A stretch of DNA of 64,000 bases from Stentor roeselii (lineage: Eukaryota; Ciliophora; Heterotrichea; Heterotrichida; Stentoridae), in contig RSEH01000101.1 in assembly GCA_006503475.1 (NCBI GenBank), positions 62,001-126,000 of the forward strand, in the 5' to 3' direction. Under the pieces are notes generated by a model, which searched no databases, was not told the DNA's origin, and saw only the letters and a program-made list of their open reading frames with translations. Below are positions 27,212 through 38,100 of this stretch, in pieces. How positions within the stretch are numbered: the stretch's first letter is position 1; each line of letters opens with the position of its first letter. The position numbers and the translations under genes are program-made.

Positions 27212-30200
27212 ATGATAAAAAAAAACAAACCAAAATTCATCCCTCCAATCAGCACAGCAGCCTCATTCCTCAGATCAATCTCAAAAAGCCCAGACCCCTT
27301 TTCCTCTCCAAAACAACGAGTTTCAGTTCTTCGCGAATTCAAACCGGATTTTCCAAAAGATTCAAACCAATTCCTTCGTTTTCCTGAAAAGCCTTCAACA
27401 TTTTCTCCTCGAGTTTCAAACGCGACTCGAGATATATCTCATTTAAAAGACTCTCAAAAGATATCAAAGTCGACTCAGCAACTTGCGAATTCATTTCCGA
27501 ATCTTCCAACACAAGTTGACCATTTGAAACTTTTACTTGATGCGAGTGACTGTCAAAGTCGGGGCAGTTCACGAGGAGGTCATCTTTGTCAAAAGGAAAA
27601 ATGCCTTGAGGACTTTTTAGACCGTTCTTCAGATCAACTTGATAAAAACTTTAAACATTTTGAAGACATGATTGGGTCTTTTTCTGTATTGACTACAGGA
27701 AAGCAGGACGTGCATAACTTGAAAGAGTGGTTCGGACATATGAAGGAGAAATACTTGAAAAATATCTCAAAAAACTCGGAAAATTTAGAAGATCGGAGAA
27801 AAATTTTAGAAAATTTCGATATTATCATCAAAACCGCGATGAAAGAAATGATTAGGCAAATTTCTATTCAGAGCTCTGATCGAGGTGAGGTTTTAAGTGA
27901 CTTGGCGAATTACTCGAATAAATACTATAAACTAAAAAACTTGCATGTTGTTCAAGACTTAAAAACGAAAGTCAGTCAACTGGACTTGAAGAATCAAGAG
28001 ATTCTTAGTGAAAAGGAAAAAATGATGAAGGAAAACTCGATTATGATTAAACAGGTACTTTTTAATCAGCTTACTTTTGAACTTGAAAGCAAAAAATCTA
28101 CTCTTGTGATGAAACAGGTGGAAATAGAAAGATTGAACGACCATATTAAAAGACTCAAAGCTGATAAGGTTTATAGGATAAAAAAAGAACTAGAAACTTA
28201 CAACCAGATGCTTAGAACTTTCAAGGAAAGAGAAAACCTTAAAGAAGACCCTAGTTTCAAACACGATGAACTCAAAGTGAAAAAGAAAATGCAAGAAGCA
28301 AACGAATCAATCAATCAAATCATCCTAGCAAAAATGAAACTTGTAGAAAAAACTCACAAGGATCAAAATATTGCCTCAGAATCAATTGAAGAACCTTTTA
28401 AAGATCAAGAGATTCAAGCAATTCTTAAAGTTGAGACTATTGAAAAGTCTTTTCAAGTTCAAGTAGAAAAAATTGATATTGAAGTTGAAACTGATGAACT
28501 TGTTGATTTTGTCAGTTTTCAGTCTAATGAAAGTTCTTCACAAATTGAACTTCAAAATGAAAAAACTAGGGTTTTCAAATTTAGGCTGAAAATGGAAAAA
28601 GCATGTCAAACTGATAGCAGACTTCTTATTGAAAATATGAAGAAGGAAGAAGAAGATTTGATTAACTGGATGGTGAAGGATAGACAAGAGTACTTGAAAG
28701 GTATACAAAGACAAATATTGGTACAAAAACTTGAACTTAGCAAAGTTAAAGGAAAAGTTGTGCAAAGTCGGGTTAATTTAGGAGATTCTCTTAATTTTGA
28801 CATGAAAAGTGGGTCAGATGGTAGTTCAAGTTATATTGTTGATGATGAAATGATTGACTCAGAAATTGAAAATTTGAGAAATCTTGGGATTATTGGTAAT
28901 GAAATAGAAATAGACTCTTGGAAGCATGGCTATTTCTTCGGATTCGATAAAGGAAAAATCGAAGGTTTCGGCGAAGGTGAAAAACTAGGTTTCGAAAAAT
29001 CTGAACTCGAAAAAGACATGCAGCTTTCTTTCGACTCTTCTCAAATCGAGCTGAAAATCCCAAGAAAAAGTATAAGAAAAGCAACAATAGCAATCGAAGA
29101 CATGAGAAAGTCAAGAAAAGTAACAAAATTCCAAGAATTCCACTTCCAAAGAAAAAACGTGAAAAGTGAAACAGTAGTAGGAGTAAACAAAAGAAACCTA
29201 TTAGAAAGTTTTTTATCTGAACCAATCTCAAACATAGTAAAATCCTCAAAAATGAGTAAAAAACTAGTGCTAAAGACAATATCCGGCATTTATTCATCTG
29301 CAATTGCAAAAAAAACTACTTTAATCGAACTTGCCGATTTCACATATGACGAGATTTTTTCAAAGTACAGTCAAAAAATGATGGTGGGGAAGAAGTACCT
29401 CGAGTTTGTAGCTGCTCTTTTGAAATACCCAGATTCAAGGCGCGTTATGACTTTTGTGAAGCTTTTCGGTATAGGAAAAAAATTGGGATTAGAAGATTAT
29501 ATTCGGCCTAAGGAGTCTTTTGCTTTTACTGTTAATCTTCTTGATAAGATTTCGAAGTCAAGCCTGGGAATCATTATCGATGCTGATGAAACATCTGATT
29601 ATCAGTTTATTCCGACAATACGAGCCTTGGAATGCACGAAAGAAGTGATTTGTCCTTATGTTGACAGCAACAAACTTCAGTCAATTCTAGATTTTATTAC
29701 AACGAAATCTTTTCTTGATCCAAAAAAAATCAATAAATCAGGGATTATCAGTCAAGAGCTTCTTGTCGATTTTTTACTTGATGAGCTGAACCTGCACTAC
29801 AAGACCTACCTGACCCATCTTTCCGAGTTATTCAAAGCATCAAGCCTAAAAATTTCAACACAAGTCTACAAAAAAGACCTAATTACCCTATTAAAGCACA
29901 TAAATCCACAGAAATTTGAAGCAATCGTAGGTAACAACGACCCGATTGATCTTCTAAACAAGTTCTGCAAATCTGGTAATGAAAAATATGAAGATATTGA
30001 AAAAATACAGGATTTATGTGTTCACTTCGGATTCTTGAACATCCATGACACTTCCGCTCTCTGGAATGATGAACTAGAAGATTTTCCTGCTTTAGTTGAA
30101 AAAGACATTCAGAATAACCAGCAAGTCTTTGATAAGCTGTTCAAAGATTGGAAAGAAATAGGACTTGATGAGGAGTATTCCAGGATTTTACTTGAAAAGT

Positions 30201-30310
30201 TAGAAGGATTTAGCAAGACTTCTGATTTTGACTCAAAGTATCTGAATGTTGCTTGGAAGGCATTTCTTAAAGAAGTAAAAAGACTCACTGGGGCTGAGAC
30301 TCAAGAGTAA
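27212..30310 (+). CDS. Large coiled-coil protein, 1032 aa, unknown function
   Basis: An intronless frame. Residues 1-130 are basic and Ser/Pro-rich. Residues 130-560 contain long coiled-coil stretches with Lys/Glu heptads. At about 570-600 a Gly/Phe-periodic segment occurs (GYFFGFDKGKIEGFGEGEK). The C-terminal 350 residues are predicted to be globular and helical (LEFVAALLKYPDSRRVMTF, then LLVDFLLDELNLHYKTYL). Its look is that of a ciliate cytoskeletal or basal-body protein, but no known domain was recognised. The gene is flanked by a 917-bp divergent region and followed 58 bp later by another plus-strand gene. Confidence 0.75.
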   Translation: MIKKNKPKFIPPISTAASFLRSISKSPDPFSSPKQRVSVLREFKPDFPKDSNQFLRFPEKPSTFSPRVSNATRDISHLKDSQKISKSTQQLANSFPNLPTQVDHLKLLLDASDCQSRGSSRGGHLCQKEKCLEDFLDRSSDQLDKNFKHFEDMIGSFSVLTTGKQDVHNLKEWFGHMKEKYLKNISKNSENLEDRRKILENFDIIIKTAMKEMIRQISIQSSDRGEVLSDLANYSNKYYKLKNLHVVQDLKTKVSQLDLKNQEILSEKEKMMKENSIMIKQVLFNQLTFELESKKSTLVMKQVEIERLNDHIKRLKADKVYRIKKELETYNQMLRTFKERENLKEDPSFKHDELKVKKKMQEANESINQIILAKMKLVEKTHKDQNIASESIEEPFKDQEIQAILKVETIEKSFQVQVEKIDIEVETDELVDFVSFQSNESSSQIELQNEKTRVFKFRLKMEKACQTDSRLLIENMKKEEEDLINWMVKDRQEYLKGIQRQILVQKLELSKVKGKVVQSRVNLGDSLNFDMKSGSDGSSSYIVDDEMIDSEIENLRNLGIIGNEIEIDSWKHGYFFGFDKGKIEGFGEGEKLGFEKSELEKDMQLSFDSSQIELKIPRKSIRKATIAIEDMRKSRKVTKFQEFHFQRKNVKSETVVGVNKRNLLESFLSEPISNIVKSSKMSKKLVLKTISGIYSSAIAKKTTLIELADFTYDEIFSKYSQKMMVGKKYLEFVAALLKYPDSRRVMTFVKLFGIGKKLGLEDYIRPKESFAFTVNLLDKISKSSLGIIIDADETSDYQFIPTIRALECTKEVICPYVDSNKLQSILDFITTKSFLDPKKINKSGIISQELLVDFLLDELNLHYKTYLTHLSELFKASSLKISTQVYKKDLITLLKHINPQKFEAIVGNNDPIDLLNKFCKSGNEKYEDIEKIQDLCVHFGFLNIHDTSALWNDELEDFPALVEKDIQNNQQVFDKLFKDWKEIGLDEEYSRILLEKLEGFSKTSDFDSKYLNVAWKAFLKEVKRLTGAETQE

Positions 30311-30368
30311 TTTTTCAGTAATTAGTGCATGGTTAGTTATTATGATAAATTTATGAAATAATTAGTGA

Positions 30369-31046
30369 ATGGAACTGATTTTTAACACTCGTCAATCTGA
30401 AATCAATGTCATTCAACAATTCAGAAATTCAGTCAAAGTTACTTTTGATCAGGATATCGAGAAACTAAAGATGATTTATTCATCATTTGATTCAATTATC
30501 TCTAAATATGTAGAAGATTTGGAAAAAGAAAAAAAAATCATAAAACCTCCTCCTTTTTGCAGCGAGTGTTGTATTTTATGCTACAACAAAGGCGAAATCG
30601 CTATAAATTCATCATCCTTCCACAAAATCTGCAAACTGTGTCAAGGTTTAAACATAAAAAAAAATCTAATTTGCAATCACTGCAACTCATCAGTAAAGAT
30701 CACAAAATTCCAACCTAAAGAATGTACCTGTTCAATCCAGCACTTTCACTTACTCCTCACAATTCTAACCAAAACTGAAAATATCTGCAAGCCAATAGAA
30801 CCAAGAACTTTGCCAAAACTTTTAATTCCTGTATCTTCTCTCTTCGAATTTCTATCAAAATTTAATCAAATTCAAAATCCAGCTCCAAAAATCCCGAATC
30901 CAAAACTATCCTTACCAAGACCAAACTCGAATCTTCCTAATGCAAACAGAAACGATTCAAGACATTCAATGAAAAATTTGAACTTAAGGACAAGTTCTAC
31001 CACCTCATTTCCACCCAAATTAATCAAAACAACCCATTACAAATAA
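30369..31046 (+). CDS. Unknown protein with Cys-pair (zinc-ribbon-like) centre, 225 aa
   Basis: The N-terminal 60 residues are helical. Residues ~58-120 contain CSEC, CCILC, CKLC, CNHC and CTC pairs with His residues, suggesting one or two treble-clef or ribbon zinc sites. The C-terminal 80 residues are Pro/Asn/Ser-rich. No family was recognised. Its TAA is followed after just two bases by the ATG of the uS9m gene, so the two coding sequences are nearly continuous but in different frames. Confidence 0.65.
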   Translation: MELIFNTRQSEINVIQQFRNSVKVTFDQDIEKLKMIYSSFDSIISKYVEDLEKEKKIIKPPPFCSECCILCYNKGEIAINSSSFHKICKLCQGLNIKKNLICNHCNSSVKITKFQPKECTCSIQHFHLLLTILTKTENICKPIEPRTLPKLLIPVSSLFEFLSKFNQIQNPAPKIPNPKLSLPRPNSNLPNANRNDSRHSMKNLNLRTSSTTSFPPKLIKTTHYK

Positions 31047-31048
31047 AT

Positions 31049-32974
31049 ATGAGTTTAAGGCTTCTAAGAACTCAGAGGTACTTCGGCGAGCTTCACCAGA
31101 TCTTCGCTACTAAACCGATTTACCCTGATGAACCTGTCAAGCCAGTTAGTTTTTCTATCGGAGCGTCCTCTGCAAAGGGCATGCGAGACCGTCGGCTTCA
31201 CTTGTTGCTGAAGAGGGACAAGATGAATGCATCACTGAAACAATACATCTACGGAATCAATGAAAATAACAAAGTCTTTGAAGAACCTCAAGAAGTCCTA
31301 AGAGATGATCTAACAGAAACACAAAGAATCAATAAAATACTTTCATTTTTCAACTTGAAAATGGACCTTGATACGAAACTTATCAGTGGAATGGGATTTG
31401 ATAGTATGATTAAAGTTGCTAAAGAGAAAAATATGATTGAAAAGAATCAAGATAAACTTAGGGATATTTGGATCAATCTTGGATTTTATTCACCGGAAAA
31501 AGTTATTTCGGCTGTTCCTGGGATTGAGTTGGGAGATTCTGCTGAAAAAATCAATCGGAGGATTTATACTAATCGACATAAAATCACTCCTCCTCCTTAT
31601 AAAGGAATTTTTAATGAAAGGGATCCGAGAAGTGAAGTTCTTGATTTGGAAGAGCCTGAGTTCTTTTCGGCTTCTTCAGAGGATATTGAAGAGGAAAATC
31701 TTGGCTTGATTGGGCTTAAAAAAGCGAAAGAAAAGTATGCGGAACAATTACATCAGAATGGGGATATTGATTCGGACGTTTTTACGGGTGGATCTTCACA
31801 GTATGAAAATGATTTCAAGGAAGATAAAATTGACGATATTTTCGATAAAATAAAACCAATCAATCCTATAAAAGCAAGAACTTTTTTAAAAAGTTTGAAT
31901 ATGCGAGATTCTAATATAATCAACCACAATATCAAGACAGCCGGCCGACTGACAAAAAAATTACTAAAGGATAGTCTTCAACCTACATTTAAAATGATGG
32001 ACAAGGATGATTATTTAAAGCAAGTCGACATGGAATATCATGTAAATAAGACATACGGACCTGTGCCGAGTTTCGCTGAAATTGTTGCAGAAGCTGAGGA
32101 AATCATCTTAAATAGCCCTGAGGCTTATAAAGTATACCTTGTGGATGAGTATAAGAAAAATGTGCATTTTGAACCTAGGTATTTAGGAAAAGAGGTATCT
32201 GTTGAGGAATATCATTGGAGCTTCATGCCTAAAAGAGAAGAAGCTCTATTTCCAGGATTTCTTACTGGGAAATACCCTTTTCGTCAAAGTCCGAATGTTT
32301 TGAAAAACTTTGAAAGTATTGTGAATTCACATGATAGTAAAGGCTATTTTCCTGAAAAAAAAGATCTCAGTCGAAAGTCTCTGTCTTTAATGAAAAAGGA
32401 TCCGAGTCATGAACATTATTTGAAAAATCACTTGATGATGTGGATTGATGACTATAGGAAATTTATTAATTTTGGTGGATTTGGAAATCAGCACAAGACC
32501 ATTCCAATGGTTCCATGGGAATATTTAAAACTTCAAAAGCCAAACCAACTAAAGGTAAAACGAGAATCAAAAGTAGCGATAGATGAAGAAGGTTACGTCT
32601 CATCAACCGGCAAAAGAAAAACCGCGCGAGCAAAGGCATCAGTCCGAAACGGTACGGGTATAATAACAATAAACGGAAAGAACATGGTTCATTATTGTCC
32701 AGATCTTATATCAAGAGACAGAATAGTCCGACCTTTAATGGTTTCAAAGCTGGTCGGCCTTATCGACGTGAAGGCTGAAGTCCACGGAGGAGGTTTCATG
32801 GGCCAAAGCTTTGCCTTAAGACAAGCGATTTCAAAGGCACTTATAAGGTACATCCCTGAATGTAGTAAAATCATCTGCTCATCAGGGCTAATCGAAAGAG
32901 ACCCAAGACAAGTGGAGAGAAAGAAGACGAGTAAGCACAAGGCAAGAAAATCTTACACTTTTGTTAAGCGTTAA
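31049..32974 (+). CDS. Mitochondrial ribosomal protein uS9m with long N-terminal extension
   Basis: 641 aa. The C-terminal ~130 residues are a clear uS9 (bacterial S9, RpsI) domain: GKRKTARAKASVR, the DIISRD-like DLISRDRIVRPL, DVKAEVHGGGFMGQ, RQAISKALI, and the basic tail RQVERKKTSKHKARK. This protein contacts the P-site tRNA in the small subunit. The Arg-rich, acid-free N-terminus (MSLRLLRTQRYF) suits mitochondrial import. The ~510-residue extension is several times longer than bacterial S9 (about 130 aa) and has no recognised domain. Large mitoribosomal extensions are known in ciliates. The start lies 2 nt after the previous stop. Confidence 0.9.
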   Translation: MSLRLLRTQRYFGELHQIFATKPIYPDEPVKPVSFSIGASSAKGMRDRRLHLLLKRDKMNASLKQYIYGINENNKVFEEPQEVLRDDLTETQRINKILSFFNLKMDLDTKLISGMGFDSMIKVAKEKNMIEKNQDKLRDIWINLGFYSPEKVISAVPGIELGDSAEKINRRIYTNRHKITPPPYKGIFNERDPRSEVLDLEEPEFFSASSEDIEEENLGLIGLKKAKEKYAEQLHQNGDIDSDVFTGGSSQYENDFKEDKIDDIFDKIKPINPIKARTFLKSLNMRDSNIINHNIKTAGRLTKKLLKDSLQPTFKMMDKDDYLKQVDMEYHVNKTYGPVPSFAEIVAEAEEIILNSPEAYKVYLVDEYKKNVHFEPRYLGKEVSVEEYHWSFMPKREEALFPGFLTGKYPFRQSPNVLKNFESIVNSHDSKGYFPEKKDLSRKSLSLMKKDPSHEHYLKNHLMMWIDDYRKFINFGGFGNQHKTIPMVPWEYLKLQKPNQLKVKRESKVAIDEEGYVSSTGKRKTARAKASVRNGTGIITINGKNMVHYCPDLISRDRIVRPLMVSKLVGLIDVKAEVHGGGFMGQSFALRQAISKALIRYIPECSKIICSSGLIERDPRQVERKKTSKHKARKSYTFVKR

Positions 32975-33030
32975 CCGCTAATAGGATATTCTCTAAAAGC
33001 CTTCTCATTATTCCCACCATTCAAATCGCT

Positions 33031-33579
33031 TTACCTCTGCAAGGCTCTTCTTAATTTAATTATTATTATCACGAAGACCACTATTGCAGCAAGACCTCCA
33101 CCGAACATTGTCCAAGGAAAAGCCTTTTTCGGTATTTTAGGTTGATAAGCTTTTAGGTCATGACGAGCGAATTCATCTTTTTCTACTACAAGTCTTTGGC
33201 TTTCTTCTTTTTTCTCCTCTTGCTGTTCTTTAGGTTCAGCCTCTGGAGGTTTGAAGATCGTGATGGTGAAAAGACTGGAGTCTTGTAATTTATACTCGAA
33301 CTTTAAAGAATTGTCTTCTTTTACTTTAGCCTCATTTTTCTTGGCTTCTTGAAACCTTGAAACTGCATTTCTGAACTTTTTGATGCCGACGTTGGTTTTT
33401 TTAGGAGAGTCTTGACTTTTCTTGATAAGTTCAAAAGAGTCTTTGCTTTCATTGCTTTCAGTTTCTGAACCTTTCTGAAGACCTTTTTCGGTTAAAGGGA
33501 TGAGAGGGTCAGAGTCGACTGAATAGGAAAGAGGCAGGTTATCTAAAAAATTCGAGGGATTATTTTTGGGGTCTTCCAT
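33031..33579 (-). CDS. Tail-anchored membrane protein, 182 aa
   Basis: The first 150 residues are hydrophilic, Lys/Glu/Ser-rich and mostly disordered. A single hydrophobic segment near residues 152-175 (MFGGGLAAIVVFVIIIIKL) is followed by the short basic tail RRALQR, which is the layout of a C-terminally anchored (TA/GET-inserted) protein facing the cytosol. No SNARE layers are evident. The function is unknown. It is the last gene of an eight-gene minus-strand run, 64 bp after the MIF4G gene. Confidence 0.7.
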   Translation of the reverse strand: MEDPKNNPSNFLDNLPLSYSVDSDPLIPLTEKGLQKGSETESNESKDSFELIKKSQDSPKKTNVGIKKFRNAVSRFQEAKKNEAKVKEDNSLKFEYKLQDSSLFTITIFKPPEAEPKEQQEEKKEESQRLVVEKDEFARHDLKAYQPKIPKKAFPWTMFGGGLAAIVVFVIIIIKLRRALQR

Positions 33580-33643
33580 TGGTAGAGAGCCTTCTTTATA
33601 CCATTTTCAAGAGATTTCCTATCTAAGCCTTTAAATATTTCAT

Positions 33644-35128
33644 CTACAACATTCGCTTTTTACGCATTTCTTGTTCGAACTCTTGATGAATCTCTTGGAT
33701 TGTCTTGACTTCTTCTTTAAAATTCTTCTTCCATGAGTTGTTCCTTTCATCTATCAAGTCCATGATCTTAAATCGAATCTTGGCAGTCAAAGAGTCGATC
33801 TTTAAAATCTCTGTCAAAGACTTGAAGATCTTTTCAGTTTCTTTTTGAAGTTTTAGCCTTTCAAAGCTACTTCCTCCAGTGGACAATAGAATGCAAGCGC
33901 CTTCTAACTTGTTTTCATCAACAGCTTCTTTAGAAATCAGATGTTCTGCACAGTTAAGAATTACTTTAGAAGTAATAAGACCAACTTTAAATAGTTCTCC
34001 AATAAACCTAACGTTTCCCAATGTTTTTTTCTTGTTCTGCTCTTTTTTCACCTCGATCTGGTCAGGTGGTAGGTTTGAGTAGTTTTCATCAGGATTTGAA
34101 GTAAAAGCTTGTTGACACCTTTCAAGAAGTTCGTATTTAAAAAGGTTTCTTTTGACGAAGTTCGGGTCATTTTCGAGTTCTGCGAAAACATATCCTTCGA
34201 ACCTTTCCTTAAGAAATTTACACAAATTGGCATAGGTCTGGGTGTACTTGACCTCTGACCAGGCCTTATCAAATATACATTCAACTAAAAAGATCAAGTT
34301 ATTCGTGGTTTGCTTTCCAATGTCCAATAACTGTTCTTGTAATTTTTCTAAATTCGTTGGTAGGACTTTGTTCAAGGTGCTCTTGATGGACCTTTTGATT
34401 TTATCATGTTCTTCTTTATTTCCAGTGATTTTCATCTTGTAAGCCTTAGCTTTCGAACTGATTTTTTCCTCTTCTTCTGTCTTCGGCTTCCTCCAAACGA
34501 CAGTCGCGATTATTTCAGCTTCGTTGTCCCTCCAGTCGCCGCCTTTAAACCCTTCTTTATTTTTCCCTCTTCTCTTAGAACTGACAGTATTCATGACACG
34601 TCCAGCAAAATCCTTAACATATTCAGGAACCTTTTCAAACAAAGGATCCCCTCGAATTTCTTTATAGATACTCGAGATATCTTCAATCGAATACACATTT
34701 TTCACATCAACTTTAACCAAAACATCAGAAATTTTGATAGAAAAGTCCTCATCAACCAATTCACGATTGTGTATAATAAAAATCGGTTCATCAAACTTCT
34801 CATCAGGTAAATTTTCAGGCACATATTCATTAATTTTTTCAGCTTTAAAACTAGGAATGTCTTTCGGTCCAGGTATTTTCGACATTTCGAAGACAGGTGC
34901 TTCTGAATTAAGGTTTCCTTTTATAGTTGGTTGAAAGTCAGAAGCCATTGCGTTGAGAGACTTGACAACAGGGATGTCCGCCAAGTCTGTCTTGACCGGA
35001 GCAGTCGGAGTGAATTCAACTGCTGAGGACTTGAGTCCTGAGTCGTTGATGGGGTACCTGTGAGAATAGGACCGATCTTGGTAGCCTCTGCCCCTGACGG
35101 GGTGGCTCGGGTAGAAAGATTGATACAT
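33644..35128 (-). CDS. eIF4G-like MIF4G-domain protein
   Basis: 494 aa. The central-to-C-terminal region (about 250-460) is a MIF4G HEAT-repeat domain: KSTLNKVLPTNLEKLQEQLL, LVECIFDKAWSEVKYTQTYA, LCKFLKERF, LGNVRFIGELFKVGLI and GACILLSTGG are canonical helices. This part of eIF4G binds eIF4A and organises translation initiation. The N-terminal 200 residues are disordered with an Arg/Tyr-rich start. An eIF4E-binding YxxxxL is not obvious. At 494 aa it is shorter than classic eIF4G, closer to p97/DAP5-like or plant eIFiso4G size. It begins 19 bp downstream of the guanylyl cyclase stop. Confidence 0.85.
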   Translation of the reverse strand: MYQSFYPSHPVRGRGYQDRSYSHRYPINDSGLKSSAVEFTPTAPVKTDLADIPVVKSLNAMASDFQPTIKGNLNSEAPVFEMSKIPGPKDIPSFKAEKINEYVPENLPDEKFDEPIFIIHNRELVDEDFSIKISDVLVKVDVKNVYSIEDISSIYKEIRGDPLFEKVPEYVKDFAGRVMNTVSSKRRGKNKEGFKGGDWRDNEAEIIATVVWRKPKTEEEEKISSKAKAYKMKITGNKEEHDKIKRSIKSTLNKVLPTNLEKLQEQLLDIGKQTTNNLIFLVECIFDKAWSEVKYTQTYANLCKFLKERFEGYVFAELENDPNFVKRNLFKYELLERCQQAFTSNPDENYSNLPPDQIEVKKEQNKKKTLGNVRFIGELFKVGLITSKVILNCAEHLISKEAVDENKLEGACILLSTGGSSFERLKLQKETEKIFKSLTEILKIDSLTAKIRFKIMDLIDERNNSWKKNFKEEVKTIQEIHQEFEQEMRKKRML

Positions 35129-35147
35129 TTATTAATCTCATATTTAG

Positions 35148-38100
35148 TTAAACTTCTGGGAATTTTATGGAACTTTTTTCCATGTAGTAGGTTTTTATTC
35201 GTGAGTTTGAAACCTTCGCGTAGACGTCCTCGTCCCGGTTGAAGGTAAAGGCTTGAGGCCAGTGGTTGTGAAGGATTTCCATTGTGGATTCACTTACTTT
35301 TACACAACCTGCCTTACCGCTGCTTTCCATTTTGTTGGCGATGTAGACACTCACACCGTAGATGTCGTATCTTACTATGCTTGTACCTGCTATGCCCCCG
35401 ATTAGGTTACCCGTGTGCATACCTATTCGCATGTTTAGCTCTGTGTTGTTTTCTTTGTTTTTTCTTTTTATTATTTCTACAAGTTCTAAGGCGAAATTCG
35501 CTAAACGGAAACATTCGTTGTTCTCGCTTCGTGGTCTTACACCTGTGTAACCCATAGCTACGTAACAGTCCCCAATAGTATGAACTTTATAAACCTCCAG
35601 CTCTTTACACTTTTTATCAAATTCCTGAAAGAGTTCAGAGAGCATATTAACAACTTCATTCGGTTTCTTATTAGCAGACCAGGCAGTAAACCCAACAATA
35701 TCAGCATACAACAAAGTGACCTGAGAGATACTTTCAGTGACCGAAATATAATCCCTCATATTTTCATAAGCATTTTTCGGCATCATTTCAGCAAGAAGAG
35801 CTTCAGACTTATCAATTTTCTTCAAAGCAGCTTTTTTAAGAGTAGTGAAAACTCTTAATTTATTTTCACGAGTATAAACCGAAAATAATAAAATAATGAA
35901 AAATGTTAAACTCGCTAGAATTTGAAGTATCCAGTTAGAATGTCTTGTGACACTCGCGAAGATGACCTGTGCTAAGACAGCGAAACAAGTGATTGATTTT
36001 AAGTTCTTGAATAAAAGATGACTGCAGTGGGCAGCTTGAAGCATATGATAAATATATTTGATGAAGATAAGCTCGTGATGCAGGTCTTCTCTACTGAAAC
36101 GAAAAACTGCTCCAATGATGAAAACGATGACCATAGTCCAACAAAACCATAACTTTTTATAATGTTTTTCAAGAAAATGCATCAAGACAATGACCACTGC
36201 AAGTTCAAGCACTAGTTTAATCACTCCTTCAAAATCTTGACTCTCATCAAGAGCCAACTTGATGATATTTAAAACTATCAGCAAAGTATTACAAATCACT
36301 CTAAAAAAAAGACCATATTTCACAATAGGAAAAGTATTTTCACTAGTTTTGATTCGAAATTTACTTTCCTTTGCACTTTCTTTAAACCCAACAGAGAAAA
36401 AGTTAACTTTTTCAAGTCCCATTGTTTTTTTCTTAACAAACTCATTTCCAACAGCAACTTGTACTCCAAGTTCATCAATAAGACTAGATTTTCTTTTATT
36501 ATTATCCTCATGAGCATTGTTCATCTGATAAAGCGTGATTTTTTTAGTAGTCCTGTGATTTCTCTTATGTTCAAGTGCAAATATCTTCGACATACTTCCA
36601 ACAATAGACAAATTTTTCGTAGGTGACTGTTCAGAGCTGATTTCAGGAACAGAAACCAAAAAAGTCTTCATAATTCCTTTTCCCTTAGCATCAACTTGGC
36701 TAGATTCAAGAGTTAATCCAGTTAAATCACCAATAAGTTCCTTAGTTTCACTTGAAATCTGCAGGGTGTTAGGTGAAGGACATAAGCTCGCCATTCGGCT
36801 GGCAGTATTCACTGTATCCCCCACCAGAGAAAACTGCGGCTTATGAAATCCAACAACACCTGCAGTCACCGGTCCACTGTTAATCCCAATATTAAACTGA
36901 AGCACTTCTCGATTTTTCAAGTAAATCTTTTCAGAATTCCTGATAATTGCCAAACCCATTTCAATACATCTCCGAGCGTGAGGAACACCTGTGTAATAAG
37001 GGTCCATCTCCACTTCAGAGTCCTGAAGACCTGCACAGGCCATGTAAGTCTTTCCAACTGTTTCTATTTTCGTGCACCCTGTCAGGGTGCAGATCTGGTC
37101 GAACTTTTGGTAAACTTCATCTAAAAAAGTTGCAAGTTCTTGAGGAGAGTAACTTTTTAATATGCTTTCAAAGTTGTAGATGTCACAAAAAATTACACTG
37201 ATCACGCCTTGGTCGATTGAAATGTACCTGATACCGTTTTCGACTCTTTTCATTACGAATGCTGGGAGAAGGTAGCTCAGGACACAGTTTCGCTTTGTTA
37301 TCTCGACTTGAACTTTTTGAACAAGGACGAATTCTTCACGTTTTGACTTGTCGATGTGGTATGCGATTAATGAAGAGGTGAAAAGAAGGCAGAGGTATAC
37401 GATTGAGTAGTCAAAAATGTTGATCACTGATAAAGAATTAGGTCCTTTTGAGGAAAATACGAAGGCAGAGATGATGACTGAGATTATACTGTTAGAAAGT
37501 GCTAAGATGTTCATTTCAAACCAGAAGTTACTGAAACCGATTAAATAGATCACAGGGAGATATGTTAACATTGGAAGACATGGCATTTCAAAAGCGACTT
37601 GTGAGATCAGGTAGAAAGTTTCTATTAGAAAGTAACTTAGGAATAGGTAAATCAAGGAATAAGTCTGGAAATTTAGGATCTTTGGGAGAAAAGTGCTGGA
37701 TAACATTAAAAGACTTGAGAGAAGGTGGAATAGGATTGAACCTAGACCTGGCTTGTAATAGGAAAGTATGTAGATTGTGTAGATCATCGTTGAAAAACAT
37801 GCAATCATCACGAATATTTTGAAGTCTTTAGCGTTTTCTGCTAGTTTGTCCATTTGGTATAGTCTTTCTCGTTGTTTTGAAAAGAATTTCAAGGTTTTGA
37901 AGTTTATTGCGTTGTCGTCGTATGTTGAATGGTTCACTAAATTTCCTGATTCTCGGTAAACACATTTTAGGGTTTTTTTGTACTGAGAAAGACGGTTGTC
38001 TAGTCGGAAACTAGCCGAGGGAGCCATTTGTCTTACTTTTTCGATTATGCTTGGAAAGGAGAGGTATCGGAGTACCTTGAAACAGTAGATGACTAAGGAG

